In this document: positions 33,113 to 43,174 of the stretch, one piece after another
Numbering within the stretch: position 1 is the first letter of the stretch
Layout of the letters: each line of letters starts with the position of its first letter
Origin: Rhodobacteraceae bacterium DSL-40
GTDB taxonomy: Bacteria; Pseudomonadota; Alphaproteobacteria; Rhodobacterales; Rhodobacteraceae
DNA: 64,000 nucleotides
Assembly (NCBI GenBank): GCA_003258405.1
Contig: QKPN01000001.1
Span: 682,001-746,000, forward strand
Direction of reading: 5' to 3'
Position numbers and translations under genes: made by a program
Notes under the pieces: generated by a model
Told to the model about the DNA's origin: nothing
Databases searched by the model: none
What the model saw: only the letters and a program-made list of their open reading frames with translations

Positions 33113-33951
33113 TGCCCGATCTCGAGCGGCCCCGTGCCCATGTCGTTCAGCAACGGCACCCCGGCATCGATCAGGATCGCGTTGATCTCGTCCTGATTGC
33201 GCCGGATCAGTGAATTGAGCTTGCGCGACCAGTCGTGATCGCTGCGCCGCACCCCCATCGTGATGCGGTAGAAGAGCTTCGGCTGCATCCCCTCCTCGGC
33301 CAGCGGCGTCACCACGAGATCCGGGTGCCCCTGTTTGACCAGCGGCCCGCCAATGGGCCCCCAGAGGATCGCGGCGTCGATCCGACCTGCCTCGAGATCG
33401 GCCAGCATGTCGTCGGCAGGCGATTCATAGCGGCGGTCCACGAAGAGGTCGTAGGGTTTCGCCTTCGCCATCAGCCCGAGCCGCGTCATGTGGCTCGCGG
33501 CCGGGCTTCCCGCCGTCACCCCGATGCGCATCCCCTGCAACTTCGGATCCGAGAGCTGCGAGACCCCGGCCAGAGGCCCATCCTTCGGCACGATCAGCGC
33601 GAAGGCCGAGGTGTAGTAATGGTTGGTGTTCTGCACCAGCTCCTGAAGCTGGGTATAGCCCATCACCACGTCGCAGCGGTCCGCCCCGAGCGTGTTGCGG
33701 ACGAACCCCGTCGACATCGGATACCAGGTATATTCGAGCGGCAGATCCAGCTCGCGGGCAAAGAGCGCGGCGATCCTGTTCTCGAACCCCGATCCATCCT
33801 CGACGGACATCGGCGCGTTCGCGGGATCGGCACAGACGCGGAAGGCGTTCTTCGAGACGAGATCCGCCGTCTGCGCTTCTGCCGCCGGAACCGCACCGAT
33901 GAGGACGAGGAGCGCGAGCGCTCCCGCCCGCCTAGCTGCCCATGCACGCAT
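33109..33951 (-). CDS. xoxJ: periplasmic solute-binding-like protein XoxJ
   Basis: 280 residues from ATG 33951, with a signal peptide (AGALALLVLIGAVPAAEAQ) and a type 2 periplasmic binding fold: FRVCADPANAPMSVEDGSGFENRIA, DVVMGYTQL, GMRIGVTAGSPAA. It is the quinoprotein-dehydrogenase-associated binding protein always found with xoxF and xoxG; in Methylorubrum extorquens its structure suggests binding or activating XoxF. It overlaps the end of xoxG by 20 bases; a second start at 33972 is also plausible. No ABC transporter genes accompany it. Confidence 0.92.
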   Translation of the reverse strand: MRAWAARRAGALALLVLIGAVPAAEAQTADLVSKNAFRVCADPANAPMSVEDGSGFENRIAALFARELDLPLEYTWYPMSTGFVRNTLGADRCDVVMGYTQLQELVQNTNHYYTSAFALIVPKDGPLAGVSQLSDPKLQGMRIGVTAGSPAASHMTRLGLMAKAKPYDLFVDRRYESPADDMLADLEAGRIDAAILWGPIGGPLVKQGHPDLVVTPLAEEGMQPKLFYRITMGVRRSDHDWSRKLNSLIRRNQDEINAILIDAGVPLLNDMGTGPLEIGQ

Positions 33952-34468
33952 CTTCCGCCTGCTGGATTGCATCGGACTTCGCCTCTTTCTTCGCCGGACG
34001 GCCACGCGGAATGGCATCGGCGCCGCGGGCCTTGAGATAGACATAGATATCATCGAGATAGCACATGACGTTCTTGTTGGTGCCGAAGGTGGGCATCACC
34101 TGATGCTCCGCCGCGTTCACCACCTGACGCCCGTTCGTCACGACGTCGACGAAATCGTAGTAATCCATGTTGATGGCCGATTTCTTCAGCGCGGGCGCGT
34201 ACGTCGAGCCCTCGCCATCCGGCCCGTGGCAGACATGGCATTCCGCATGATAGCGCCGGAAGCCCGAGAAGGTCGGCCAGTCCACCGTGCCGTCCTCGGC
34301 GACGTGGAAGGTCGGAACGTCGTCGGCCGTGAAGTAGCGCCCATCCTCATCATAGGCGGCGGTGATGTTGTCCGTCGCGGCATCCGTGCTGCTCTGGGCG
34401 GCTGCGGATGTGCCAGCGACGATCAGGCCCGTCGCCAGGACGGAGGCTAGGTGTCGTGCGTTCATCAT
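33932..34468 (-). CDS. xoxG: cytochrome c electron acceptor XoxG
   Basis: 178 residues. Signal peptide to about residue 24, a single c-type heme site C-H-V-C-H at 77-81, and a late Met in HQVMPTFG as likely axial ligand. This is the cytochrome that takes electrons from XoxF in the periplasm. Starts at the first of two adjacent ATGs at 34468. Separated from xoxF by 86 bases that hold two strong hairpins. Confidence 0.93.
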   Translation of the reverse strand: MMNARHLASVLATGLIVAGTSAAAQSSTDAATDNITAAYDEDGRYFTADDVPTFHVAEDGTVDWPTFSGFRRYHAECHVCHGPDGEGSTYAPALKKSAINMDYYDFVDVVTNGRQVVNAAEHQVMPTFGTNKNVMCYLDDIYVYLKARGADAIPRGRPAKKEAKSDAIQQAEDACMGS

Positions 34469-34490
34469 CTTACCTTTGAACCGGGGTGGG

Positions 34491-34548
34491 ACCGGCGCCA
34501 TTGCGCCGGTCCGGTCGGAGTGAAGGCGGGCTCCCCGCCCGGGGAGCC
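34491..34548 (-). promoter_or_regulatory. two tandem hairpins between xoxF and xoxG
   Basis: ACCGGCGC-CATT-GCGCCGGT (34491-34510) and GGCTCCCC-GCCC-GGGGAGCC (34529-34548), each a perfect 8-bp stem with a four-base loop, fill the gap after the xoxF stop. No T-run follows. They probably stop a share of transcripts or protect the xoxF message so that the dehydrogenase is made in excess over its cytochrome. Confidence 0.6.
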
Positions 34549-34554
34549 GGCGCA

Positions 34555-36357
34555 TCAATCCGGCAGCTTGAACACCGTCAGCTGTCCGCCGAGCGCGGTG
34601 TAGTCGCTGAGCGAGGCATAGCCGCCCACGGCGCCAAGGCCGTCGTTGGGGTTGGTGAGACCCGCCGCCAGACCGATCCCGGCCCAGCCGCCGACACCGG
34701 AGAGCACCGCGACATACTGCTTGTCGTCATGGGTATAGGTCATGACGTTGCCGATGATGCCGGACGGCGTCTTGAAGCGGTAGAGTTCGTCACCCGTCTC
34801 GGCGTCGACCGCCTTCAGGTAGCCCTCGAGCGTGCCGTAGAAGACCACGTCGCCCGCGGTCGCCAGCGCGCCCGACCACACCGAGAACTGCTCGGGGATC
34901 GACCACTTGATCTCGCCCTTGATGTTGTCCCAGGCGATGAAGTTGCCCATGCCGCCATGGCTGTCGGGCGCGGGATACATCGCAAGCGTCGCCCCGACGT
35001 AGGGCTGGCCGGCGGTGTAGCTCACCCGGAACGGCTCGTAGTCCATGCAGACATGGTTGGTCGGGATGTAGAAGGTCTCGGTCTTCGGCGAATAGGCCGA
35101 GGGCTGCTGGTCCTTGGTGCCGAGCGCGGCCGGGCAGATGCCGGTCGAGTTCACGTCCTCGCCGTTCTGTTCGGTCGAGAATTCGGCGACGACCTGCGGG
35201 CGGCCATACTGGTCGCTGTCGGGGTCCATCACGACCTCGGTCGCCCAGTTCACCGCCGGATCGTATTTCTTCGCCACCAGAAGCTCGCCGGTTTCGCGGT
35301 CGAGCGTGTAGGCAAAGCCGTTGCGGTCCGGATGGGTCAGCAGCTTGCGCATCTGCCCGTCGACTTCCTGATCCGTGAGGATCATCTCGTTGACGCCGTC
35401 ATAGTCCCATTCGTCATGGGGCGTCATCTGGTAGAACCACTTGGCCATGCCGGTATCGGGATCGCGGGCCATGATGGTCATCGACCAGCGGTTGTCGCCC
35501 GGGCGCTGTGCCGGGTTCCAGGTCGAGGGGTTGCCGGTGCCGTAGTAGACCAGGTTGAGCTCGGGGTCATAGGAATACCAGCCCCAGGTGGTGCCGCCAC
35601 CGATCTGCCACTGGTCGCCTTCCCAGGTGCTGAGCGAGCTGTCCTTGCCGATCGGCTTGCCGAGCACGGTGGTCTTTTCCGGATCGACGAGCATTTCCTC
35701 GTCCGGTCCCATGGAATAGGCGCGCCAGGCCATCGAGCCGTCGGAGATGTTGTAGGCGGTCACGGAACCGCGGACGCCGAACTCGCCGCCCGAGATCCCG
35801 ACGAGCACCTTGTCCTTGACCGGCATGACCGTCGCGGTGTTGGTTTCGCCCTTGCTCGGATCGCCGTTCTTGACGCTCCAGACCACCGAGCCGTCCTCGG
35901 CGTTGAGCGCGACGACCGTTGTGTCGGCCTGATGCAGGAAGATCTTGCCATCGGCATAGGCGACGCCGCGGTTGACCGTGTCGCAGCACATCACCGGGAT
36001 CACGTTGGCGTCCTGCTGCGGCTCGTATTTCCAGATGATCCGGCCGTTGTCGTTGAGGTCGAGCGCATAGACGGTGTTCGGGAACGGCGTGTGGACATAC
36101 ATCACGTCGCCGATAACGAGCGGCGAGCCCTCGTGGCCGCGCAGCACGCCGGTCGAGAAGGTCCAGGCAACCTGGAGATCCCCGACATTCTCCTTGTTGA
36201 TCTGGTCGAGCTTGGAATAGCGCTGGTTGGCATAGTCGCCGGTCTGGATGACCCACTGGTTCGGATCATCGATCAGCGACTGAAGGTCCGAATTGGCCCC
36301 TGCGCTCACCGCCCCGGTCACCGCGAGCAGCGCGGCAAGGCTGATTGTTCTTCGCAT
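34555..36357 (-). CDS. xoxF: lanthanide-dependent methanol dehydrogenase XoxF
   Basis: 600 residues, PQQ-binding eight-bladed propeller with an export signal at the N-terminus. Catalytic Asp318 and the extra Asp320 are in EWDYDGVN; the D-Y-D pattern, in contrast to the Ala of calcium-type MxaF, marks a rare-earth enzyme. The vicinal disulfide that packs on PQQ is in [11 protein letters not shown]. It oxidises methanol (and often formaldehyde) in the periplasm and passes electrons to XoxG. GGAGG lies six bases before the ATG. It follows adhC-fghA on the same strand, linking methanol oxidation to glutathione-dependent formaldehyde disposal. No PQQ synthesis genes are in the window. Confidence 0.97.
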   Translation of the reverse strand: MRRTISLAALLAVTGAVSAGANSDLQSLIDDPNQWVIQTGDYANQRYSKLDQINKENVGDLQVAWTFSTGVLRGHEGSPLVIGDVMYVHTPFPNTVYALDLNDNGRIIWKYEPQQDANVIPVMCCDTVNRGVAYADGKIFLHQADTTVVALNAEDGSVVWSVKNGDPSKGETNTATVMPVKDKVLVGISGGEFGVRGSVTAYNISDGSMAWRAYSMGPDEEMLVDPEKTTVLGKPIGKDSSLSTWEGDQWQIGGGTTWGWYSYDPELNLVYYGTGNPSTWNPAQRPGDNRWSMTIMARDPDTGMAKWFYQMTPHDEWDYDGVNEMILTDQEVDGQMRKLLTHPDRNGFAYTLDRETGELLVAKKYDPAVNWATEVVMDPDSDQYGRPQVVAEFSTEQNGEDVNSTGICPAALGTKDQQPSAYSPKTETFYIPTNHVCMDYEPFRVSYTAGQPYVGATLAMYPAPDSHGGMGNFIAWDNIKGEIKWSIPEQFSVWSGALATAGDVVFYGTLEGYLKAVDAETGDELYRFKTPSGIIGNVMTYTHDDKQYVAVLSGVGGWAGIGLAAGLTNPNDGLGAVGGYASLSDYTALGGQLTVFKLPD

Positions 36358-36470
36358 GCTAAACCTCCCTGAAGGTCATGTCGCTTGTAATTGCCCGCAG
36401 CCGGTTAATTCCGGTTCTTCCGGGACTTCCTCCTTCTCCGATGCGCACCGCTCGCGGCGCGCATCGGCCT

Positions 36471-37301
36471 TCACACCGCGCCGAGCTTCTCCGCGTGCCA
36501 GCGGACATGGTCCTCGGCAAATGTCGCCACGAAGAAGTAGCTGTGGTCGTATCCCGGCTGCATCCGCATGACCGAGGGCTGACGGCGCTTGGCGAGCAGC
36601 TCCGCCATCGCCTCCGGCCGCAGCAGGTCGAGGAACTGGTCGTCCGCGCCCTGGTCGATCAGGATCTCGCCATCCCAGCCCGTCTCCGCAAGCAGCAGGC
36701 AGGCGTCGTGCTTGGCCCAGGTGCTCTCGTCGGCGCCCAGATAGGCCGAAAGCTGCTTGCGCCCCCAGTTCGAGCGCGTCGGGTTCACGATCGGCGCGAA
36801 GGCCGAGACCGACTGGTATTTCTGCGGGTTGCGGAAGGCGATGGTCAGCGCGCCATGCCCGCCCATCGAATGCCCGGTGATGCCGTGCTTGCCGTTGACC
36901 GGCAGAGACCCCTGCAGCACCGACGGCAGCTCCGTCACCACGTAGTCATACATCTGGTAGTGCTGCCGCCAGGGCTCCATCGTGGCATTCACGTAGAACC
37001 CGGCGCCCTGCCCCAGATCGTAGGCCTGATCGTCGGCGACGTTCGAGCCCCGCGGCGAGGTGTCGGGAAAGACGAGCGCCAGCCCGTGGCGGGCTGCATA
37101 TTTCTGCAGCCCCGCCTTGGTCATCGCGTTCTCGTGCGTGCAGGTGAGCCCGGAGAGATACCAGAGCACCGGCACCGAGCGCTTCTTCGCCTGCGGCGGC
37201 AGGAAGACCCCGAAGGTCATCTCGCCGCCACAGACTTCAGACATGTGCTTGTAGACCGCCTGGGTCCCGCCGAAGCACTGATTTTTCGCGACAAGTTCCA
37301 T
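36471..37301 (-). CDS. fghA: S-formylglutathione hydrolase
   Basis: 276 residues, esterase D family of the alpha/beta hydrolase fold. Nucleophile Ser145 in ITGHSMGGHGALTIA; the opening GTQAVYKHMSEVCGGEMTFGVFLPP and SGLTCTHEN are family-typical. It hydrolyses S-formylglutathione to formate and glutathione, the last step of glutathione-dependent formaldehyde oxidation. Eight bases separate it from adhC upstream, so one transcript. The 113 bases to xoxF may hold a second promoter. Confidence 0.95.
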   Translation of the reverse strand: MELVAKNQCFGGTQAVYKHMSEVCGGEMTFGVFLPPQAKKRSVPVLWYLSGLTCTHENAMTKAGLQKYAARHGLALVFPDTSPRGSNVADDQAYDLGQGAGFYVNATMEPWRQHYQMYDYVVTELPSVLQGSLPVNGKHGITGHSMGGHGALTIAFRNPQKYQSVSAFAPIVNPTRSNWGRKQLSAYLGADESTWAKHDACLLLAETGWDGEILIDQGADDQFLDLLRPEAMAELLAKRRQPSVMRMQPGYDHSYFFVATFAEDHVRWHAEKLGAV

Positions 37302-37309
37302 GCCCCCTC

Positions 37310-38440
<1,131 letters not shown>

Positions 38441-38609
38441 GTCTGCATTCCCCCTGCAATGGTCGCTTAGCGATGCTCGTTCGAGCGTTGGAGCCAGTAT
38501 AGGTTTGCACCAACCCCGAACAATTAAGACCTTAGGATGCGCCCAAGGAGCTTCGCAAGTGCACATTTTCGGCTTATGAATCAAGGAATAAGGGAGGAGA
38601 ACCAGAACC

Positions 38610-39215
38610 ATGGAGAAACACGGCATCCCAGCGGTCGCAGCCCTCTGCGCCACCCTGATCATGCCCCTCGCCGCGGCGGCCCAGCCCGCAGAGGATCCGT
38701 CCTGGCCCTGCATACAGCGCAAGGTGGAAACCCTCTCGCTCGGCCTCATGTGGCCTCACCCCGTGGAGGCCGCCGAACCCGATGCGGAGCAGAAGGCACT
38801 CATCGAGACCCTCGCGCTGCGCCGGGTCAGCCTCGATGAGGCAAAGAGCCTCGTCGGCGACTATGCCGCAAGCCATCCCGACCTCAGCGAGCAGGATCTC
38901 GGCGTGATTTTCGAGGGCGTCTTCGAGCGCCTCTCGAAAGAACGTCGCCGGCTCGTCAACGGCATCGAGCGCTATGCCGAAAGCCAGCAGACGCTGTCGC
39001 GGAAGATCGACGAGGAGCGCGTCGCCTTCCGCGAGGCCGAAGCCGTCGAGCCGCCCGACTACGACCAGCTCGACAAGCTCGAGGCCGAGATGGACTGGAA
39101 CGAGCGCATCTTCCACGACCGCGCCCAGTCGCTCACCTATGTCTGCGAGACGCCGGTCCTGATCGAGCAGCGCCTCTATGCCATCGCGCAGATCCTGCTG
39201 CAGGCGAAGACCTGA
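38610..39215 (+). CDS. exported coiled-coil protein of unknown function
   Basis: 201 residues with a cleavable signal peptide ([17 protein letters not shown]). The mature protein is helical, with [36 protein letters not shown] a likely coiled coil, and two Cys (in WPCIQ and YVCET) that could form a disulfide. GGAGG lies about eleven bases before the ATG. Divergent from adhC, so it probably shares its regulation. No family recognised; it belongs to a group of unknown periplasmic proteins around xoxF here. Confidence 0.8.
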   Translation: MEKHGIPAVAALCATLIMPLAAAAQPAEDPSWPCIQRKVETLSLGLMWPHPVEAAEPDAEQKALIETLALRRVSLDEAKSLVGDYAASHPDLSEQDLGVIFEGVFERLSKERRRLVNGIERYAESQQTLSRKIDEERVAFREAEAVEPPDYDQLDKLEAEMDWNERIFHDRAQSLTYVCETPVLIEQRLYAIAQILLQAKT

Positions 39216-39234
39216 GCCGGAGGCGCGCGCGCCT

Positions 39235-39798
39235 TCAGCGGCTCAGCAGATGCTCGGCGAGGATCACGGCCCCGAGCCCGATGAGGGCAAGCCCGCCAAA
39301 GGCCTCGATCACCCGGCCGAACCGGCGGCCGAGAAAGCGGCCGGCCAGCGTTCCGGCGGAGCTCATCGCAGCGCTCGTCGCTCCGATCGCGAGGGCGATG
39401 ACGAGAATGTTGACGTCGAGGAAGGCAAGCGAGATCCCGACCGCCATCGCATCGATCGAGGTGCCGATCGCGACCGCGAGCAGCGTCCAGGGCGAGGAGG
39501 CCCGCCGTGCGCTCGCCTCCTCTCCGGCGGAGAAGCTCTGCATCATCATGTGCGTCCCGACGCCTGCGAGCAGGACGAAGGCGATCCAGTGGTCATAGAC
39601 CGCGACATGCTGGCTGGCCGCAACGCCGAGCCCCCAGCCGATCAGCGGCGTGAGCGTCTCGACGGTGCCGAAGACCATGCCGGTCCGCACCGCGGTGCCG
39701 ACGCTCGGGTGCCGAGCCTGCGCGCCCCGTCCGAGCGAGGCAATGAAGGCGTCAATGGACATGCTGACGGCGAGAACGCCGATGGCGATCGGTGACAT
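39235..39798 (-). CDS. mntP: manganese efflux pump MntP
   Basis: 187 residues, six hydrophobic helices in two repeats with the paired acidic motifs MSIDAFIASLGRG (helix 1) and GTSIDAMAVGISLAFLDV (helix 4), characteristic of MntP. It exports Mn2+ across the inner membrane. GGGAG lies six bases before the ATG. A yybP-ykoY manganese riboswitch sits in the leader, which fits the assignment. It interrupts a cluster of C1 genes, an unexpected place for Mn control. Confidence 0.93.
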   Translation of the reverse strand: MSPIAIGVLAVSMSIDAFIASLGRGAQARHPSVGTAVRTGMVFGTVETLTPLIGWGLGVAASQHVAVYDHWIAFVLLAGVGTHMMMQSFSAGEEASARRASSPWTLLAVAIGTSIDAMAVGISLAFLDVNILVIALAIGATSAAMSSAGTLAGRFLGRRFGRVIEAFGGLALIGLGAVILAEHLLSR

Positions 39799-39854
39799 AC
39801 GGAACTCCCTGGGCGTGGCCAGCGGAAAACGGACCCCGCCCGCAGGGCCCCGCC

Positions 39855-39955
39855 GCCACGGTCTCGCAAGGCCTTCCGGCTGGACGCGCCACGCAGTGAG
39901 ACTGCGAGAATGTTGACGCGCCCCCGCATTGCAGCGGTCGCTACTCCCCGATGGC
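39855..39955 (-). promoter_or_regulatory. yybP-ykoY manganese riboswitch
   Basis: Read on the minus strand: GCCATCGG opens helix P1 and pairs with CCGTGGC at the other end; GGGGAGTAGC (39940-39949) and CGTCAACATTCTCGC are the conserved internal-loop elements of the yybP-ykoY class. The aptamer ends 56 bases before the mntP start, leaving room for an expression platform. It senses Mn2+ and should switch mntP on when the metal is high. Confidence 0.85.
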
Positions 39956-40038
39956 CGCCGAATTAAGGATCAGGCCTGGATTGTCAAGCAAGGACAATCA
40001 CTTGGAATTGCGACGCACTTGCAACAAGGCGACGTGCC

Positions 40039-41079
40039 CTACTCCCATTCGAGCTCCGTGTAGGCCTGGGTCGCATTCCGCGGGTTGTAGACGCCGAAGA
40101 GCGCCCAGTTTCCCGCCTCGCTCTGGCCGATCTCCGGAACCGCCTCCGAGATCGAAAGCCCCGCATCGAGGGCCGCACGGGTGTCCGATTCGAGCACCGA
40201 CAGATAGCGCGCGACCGGTTCCGCGCCCTCGGGCCAGGCGAGCACCGGCCCGCCATGGCCCGGCACCACGGCCGCCGCCGTCTCGCCCTCGCTCATCGCC
40301 TCGAGCAGCGCGCGCCAGCCCGGCAGCGAACCGTCGAGCGTCGGGACATGTGTCGCGAAGACCAGATCGCCCGCAAACAGCAGCCCGCTTTCGCTGTCGG
40401 TGACCGTCAGGTCGTTGGTGGTATGCGCCTTGGGCCGTGGCGTGAGCGTGAGCGCCCGGTCGCCGAGATCGAGTACAAGCGGTTCCGCGAGGCCGCGATC
40501 CGGCGCAACGACAGCGGTGCCGAGAAAGCCCTCCACACCGATCGCATTGCGGAAACGGTCGAGATAGGTCTCAGCGCGGTCGGCAAGCGCGCGCGCAAGC
40601 CCCGCGTGGCCGACGATCTCCGCGCCGGCTTCCGCCAGCGGTGCGGCTCCGAGCACATGATCGGGATGCATGTGGGTGAGCACGAGATGGGTGATCGGGG
40701 CCTCGGTCACGGCCCGCACCGCGAGATAGATCTGCTCGCCCACGGCCCGCGATCCGCCCGCGTCGATCACCACGACCCCGTCCGCCCCGCGGACGAAGGC
40801 CACATTCGCGACATCGCCGCCGTTCTTCGGCCCCGGTTCCGCAATCGCCCCGCGGTGGACGAAGACACCGGGCGCAACCTCCTCGAAGGCAAGCCCCGGC
40901 GCGGGCCGCGGGCCGCAGTGTGGCGCGCCCGCGGTGCCGAGCCCCGCAAGCCCGTCGGCCGCCCCGGCGAGGTCGGCCTCGCAGCCGGCGCGCGTTTCCG
41001 CGGCGTGGCCGGGCAGCAGCACCTCGCGGCAGTGCGCATCCGCGCCGAGCGCGCAGAGGGTGACGAATGCCTCGAACAT
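40039..41079 (-). CDS. quinoprotein relay system zinc metallohydrolase, type 2
   Basis: 346 residues. A ~60-residue N-terminal segment with paired Cys (TLCALGADAHCREVLLPG, AGCEADL) precedes a metallo-beta-lactamase domain with zinc ligands His136, His138, Asp140 and His141 (THMHPDH) and later GDLVFATHVPTLDGS and VVPGHGGPV. This build defines the type 2 metallohydrolase that accompanies PQQ dehydrogenases with a SoxYZ-like carrier. Its reaction is not known; release of a carrier-bound or oxidised C1 intermediate has been supposed. GGAGG six bases before ATG. No clear signal peptide, which is odd for a periplasmic relay. Confidence 0.88.
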   Translation of the reverse strand: MFEAFVTLCALGADAHCREVLLPGHAAETRAGCEADLAGAADGLAGLGTAGAPHCGPRPAPGLAFEEVAPGVFVHRGAIAEPGPKNGGDVANVAFVRGADGVVVIDAGGSRAVGEQIYLAVRAVTEAPITHLVLTHMHPDHVLGAAPLAEAGAEIVGHAGLARALADRAETYLDRFRNAIGVEGFLGTAVVAPDRGLAEPLVLDLGDRALTLTPRPKAHTTNDLTVTDSESGLLFAGDLVFATHVPTLDGSLPGWRALLEAMSEGETAAAVVPGHGGPVLAWPEGAEPVARYLSVLESDTRAALDAGLSISEAVPEIGQSEAGNWALFGVYNPRNATQAYTELEWE

Positions 41080-41182
41080 GGCCGGACCTCCCTTCGCCTT
41101 CCGTCCTGACACAGCGGCCCGCCGCTGCTCCACGCATCCGAAAGGCTCGGTTCGCGGCTTCGGGCGCGTATGGTATTCTGCC

Positions 41183-41219
41183 ATATGGATTCCATACGGA
41201 TTCCATATGCATTCCATAT
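41183..41219. repeat. tandem 11-bp repeats in a divergent promoter
   Basis: ATATGGATTCC (41183-41193), ATACGGATTCC (41194-41204), ATATGCATTCC (41205-41215) and a partial fourth unit, end to end with an 11-bp period. On the minus strand the unit reads GGAATSCRTAT. The same array, in opposite orientation, is at 55505-55548. It lies between the starts of the metallohydrolase and SoxYZ-like genes. Confidence 0.85.
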
Positions 41220-41273
41220 CGGCGCGCCGCCGCCTTCCGGCCTTCCGCGCCGTCCTGACGGAGCTCCGCGCCC

Positions 41274-42089
41274 ATGTCCCGTCTTGCCGCAATCCTCGCC
41301 GCAACTCTCCTCGCAGGAACCGCGCAAGCTGCTGATCCGCCTCGTGAAAATCCCCTGATCGAGAGCGAGACCTGGGATTTCATCAAGGGCGACATCGTCG
41401 GCGACACCGGCCTGCAGGACGGCGCCCCCCTCTTCGATCTCGAGGCCCCCTACCGCGCCAACGACGCCGCCACAGTCCCCGTCGTCATCGACCAGAAATC
41501 CAATGATTTCGGTCCCTTGGAGCGCCTTCGTCTCGTGATCGATGAAAATCCGTCGCCGCTGGCCGCCGACATCACCTTCGGCCCCGCCATGCAGCCCGTG
41601 CATTTCGAGCTCCGCGTCCGCGTCAACCAGTATTCCAACATCCGCGCCATCGCGACAACACCCGACGGCAGCTTCATGACCGGCCGCTTCGTAAAGGCAA
41701 GCGGCGGCTGCTCCGCCCCGGCCACGCGCGACCCCGAGCAAGCGCTTGCAAACATGGGGGAAATGCGCCTCAAGCTCTTCGGAGCGCCGGAGCCTCGCAT
41801 CTCGAAGCCGCGGCAGGAAGCCCAGATCATGATCCGCCACCCCAACTATTCCGGGCTCCAGCGCGATCAGATCACACAGCTCTTCATCGGTGCGCATTTC
41901 CTCGACAGGATCGAGGTCTTCCAGGGCGACGATCGTCTCTTCCTGATCGAGGGCGGCATCTCGATCAGCGAGAACCCGGTGTTCCGCTTCGACTATTCCG
42001 ACAACGGCGCCGAAACCCTGCGTGTCGTTGCCCACGATACCGAGGGCAACGTCTTCGAACGGGAACTTCCCAAAACGAGCCCCAGCTAG
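41274..42089 (+). CDS. quinoprotein dehydrogenase-associated SoxYZ-like carrier
   Basis: 271 residues with signal peptide (AAILAATLLAGTAQA). The N-terminal part is SoxY-like: a conserved Cys in KASGGCSAPA stands where SoxY carries its substrate-binding GGCG end; the C-terminal part (EAQIMIRHPNYSGLQRDQIT, RIEVFQGDDRLF) is SoxZ-like. This fused form is found only beside PQQ dehydrogenases, together with the zinc metallohydrolases. Its cargo is not known. Divergent from the metallohydrolase gene across the 11-bp repeats. Confidence 0.9.
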   Translation: MSRLAAILAATLLAGTAQAADPPRENPLIESETWDFIKGDIVGDTGLQDGAPLFDLEAPYRANDAATVPVVIDQKSNDFGPLERLRLVIDENPSPLAADITFGPAMQPVHFELRVRVNQYSNIRAIATTPDGSFMTGRFVKASGGCSAPATRDPEQALANMGEMRLKLFGAPEPRISKPRQEAQIMIRHPNYSGLQRDQITQLFIGAHFLDRIEVFQGDDRLFLIEGGISISENPVFRFDYSDNGAETLRVVAHDTEGNVFERELPKTSPS

Positions 42090-42094
42090 GAGCC

Positions 42095-42448
42095 TCAGAA
42101 ACAGAGGATCTCCGCCTCGGCCTGCGCGCGCCGCAGGGCCGCGACATAGTTCTTCGCCATCTGGGTCGTGCGGAAGATCGACATCCGCTCGCCGCCAACC
42201 TGCTGCATCGAGAGCACCGTCTCGGCCTCGACATAATCGTCATAGGGAAGGATCGCCGCAACATGATCGACCGAACAGGAGCACTTGCGCAGCATCTCCC
42301 GCGTCTGCCCGTTCGCCGCCATGCAGGCAAAGACATAATCCGCCCGCGCCTCGGTGGGATAGTCGTTGAGCCGCTCTGCCACCGACTGGGCGCCCGCAGG
42401 TGCCGCAGCGAGGGCCGCCATGGCCAGGAATACCGCAGCCCGTCTCAT
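42095..42448 (-). CDS. small exported Cys-containing protein, unknown
   Basis: 117 residues: signal peptide (AAVFLAMAALAAAPAGAQ), then a small helical domain with Cys in FACMA, KCSCS and the final ILCF. The paired CSC and conserved placement suggest disulfides or metal binding, but no family can be named. It overlaps the gene upstream by ATGA and converges on the SoxYZ-like gene five bases away. Confidence 0.75.
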   Translation of the reverse strand: MRRAAVFLAMAALAAAPAGAQSVAERLNDYPTEARADYVFACMAANGQTREMLRKCSCSVDHVAAILPYDDYVEAETVLSMQQVGGERMSIFRTTQMAKNYVAALRRAQAEAEILCF

Positions 42449-43089
42449 TGTTCTGGCTCCTCTGCAGAAGTGAGGTCGAGGCGGGTCTCGTAGACCGCGC
42501 CTTCCGGTCCGTCAGCGCGCGCATCAAGCGCGACATACCAGCCGGGAACCTCGTCCGAGACGGTGATTTCCAGCGTGAGCGTGTCATACCCCTGCATCCG
42601 GGCCGCATTCTTGTCGCCTTCGAGCGGTTGCAGAACGAACCGCTTGGCCGCAATCTCTCGCCCCTCGAAGCGCGCGGTCACCGGCTCGGCGGGGGTTTCC
42701 TCGAGCAGCACCTCCTTCACACGATTGCGGACATAGAACGGACTTCCGCCCGCAAGCCGCGCAACGTCGCGGACTGCCGTTTCCATGAAATACATGATAA
42801 GCGGATTGCCGACCGATGTCGGAAAGCTGCCGATCGCCCCCTCACGACCGCCTTCCTCGAGCACGAGTTCGGTGTTGTCATGTGCGCCGATGGTGAGACG
42901 GACAGTGCCGTCACTGTCCTCCGTCCCGCCGGGCTCGCGGGCCATGCGGCTGTACTGGATCACGCTCGCCTCGGGCAATCCGTCGAGACTGCCCTCGCGG
43001 AAGATCATGTCGTAGGTATCACTCGCCCCTGCGGCACAGGCGGTGGCAATGCAGCAGGCCGAGAGGCCGCCGAGCAACCAGCGCATCAT
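42445..43089 (-). CDS. exported protein of unknown function
   Basis: 214 residues from the first of two ATGs, with GGAGG seven bases upstream. Signal peptide or lipoprotein signal (LLGGLSACCIATACAAG). The mature part is beta-rich (TVRLTIGAHDNTELVLEEGG, YDTLTLEITVSDEVPGWYV). Coupled to the small Cys protein downstream. No family recognised; gene order ties it to quinoprotein companions. Confidence 0.78.
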   Translation of the reverse strand: MMRWLLGGLSACCIATACAAGASDTYDMIFREGSLDGLPEASVIQYSRMAREPGGTEDSDGTVRLTIGAHDNTELVLEEGGREGAIGSFPTSVGNPLIMYFMETAVRDVARLAGGSPFYVRNRVKEVLLEETPAEPVTARFEGREIAAKRFVLQPLEGDKNAARMQGYDTLTLEITVSDEVPGWYVALDARADGPEGAVYETRLDLTSAEEPEQ

Positions 43090-43174
43090 CCGGTTTCCTC
43101 CCTGTTGTTTTCCGGCGATCATATTCCTTGCACACCCGGCGTCACCGGCGACCTTTGTCTGTGGGCCGGCAAGA

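Noticed and set aside
33109-33951. Binding protein of an ABC transporter
   Set aside because: No permease or ATPase gene adjoins it, and its position between xoxG and the CXXCW gene identifies it as XoxJ.
34555-36357. Calcium-type methanol dehydrogenase (MxaF)
   Set aside because: The catalytic motif is D-Y-D rather than D-x-A, the neighbours are xoxG and xoxJ, and no mxaI-like gene is present.
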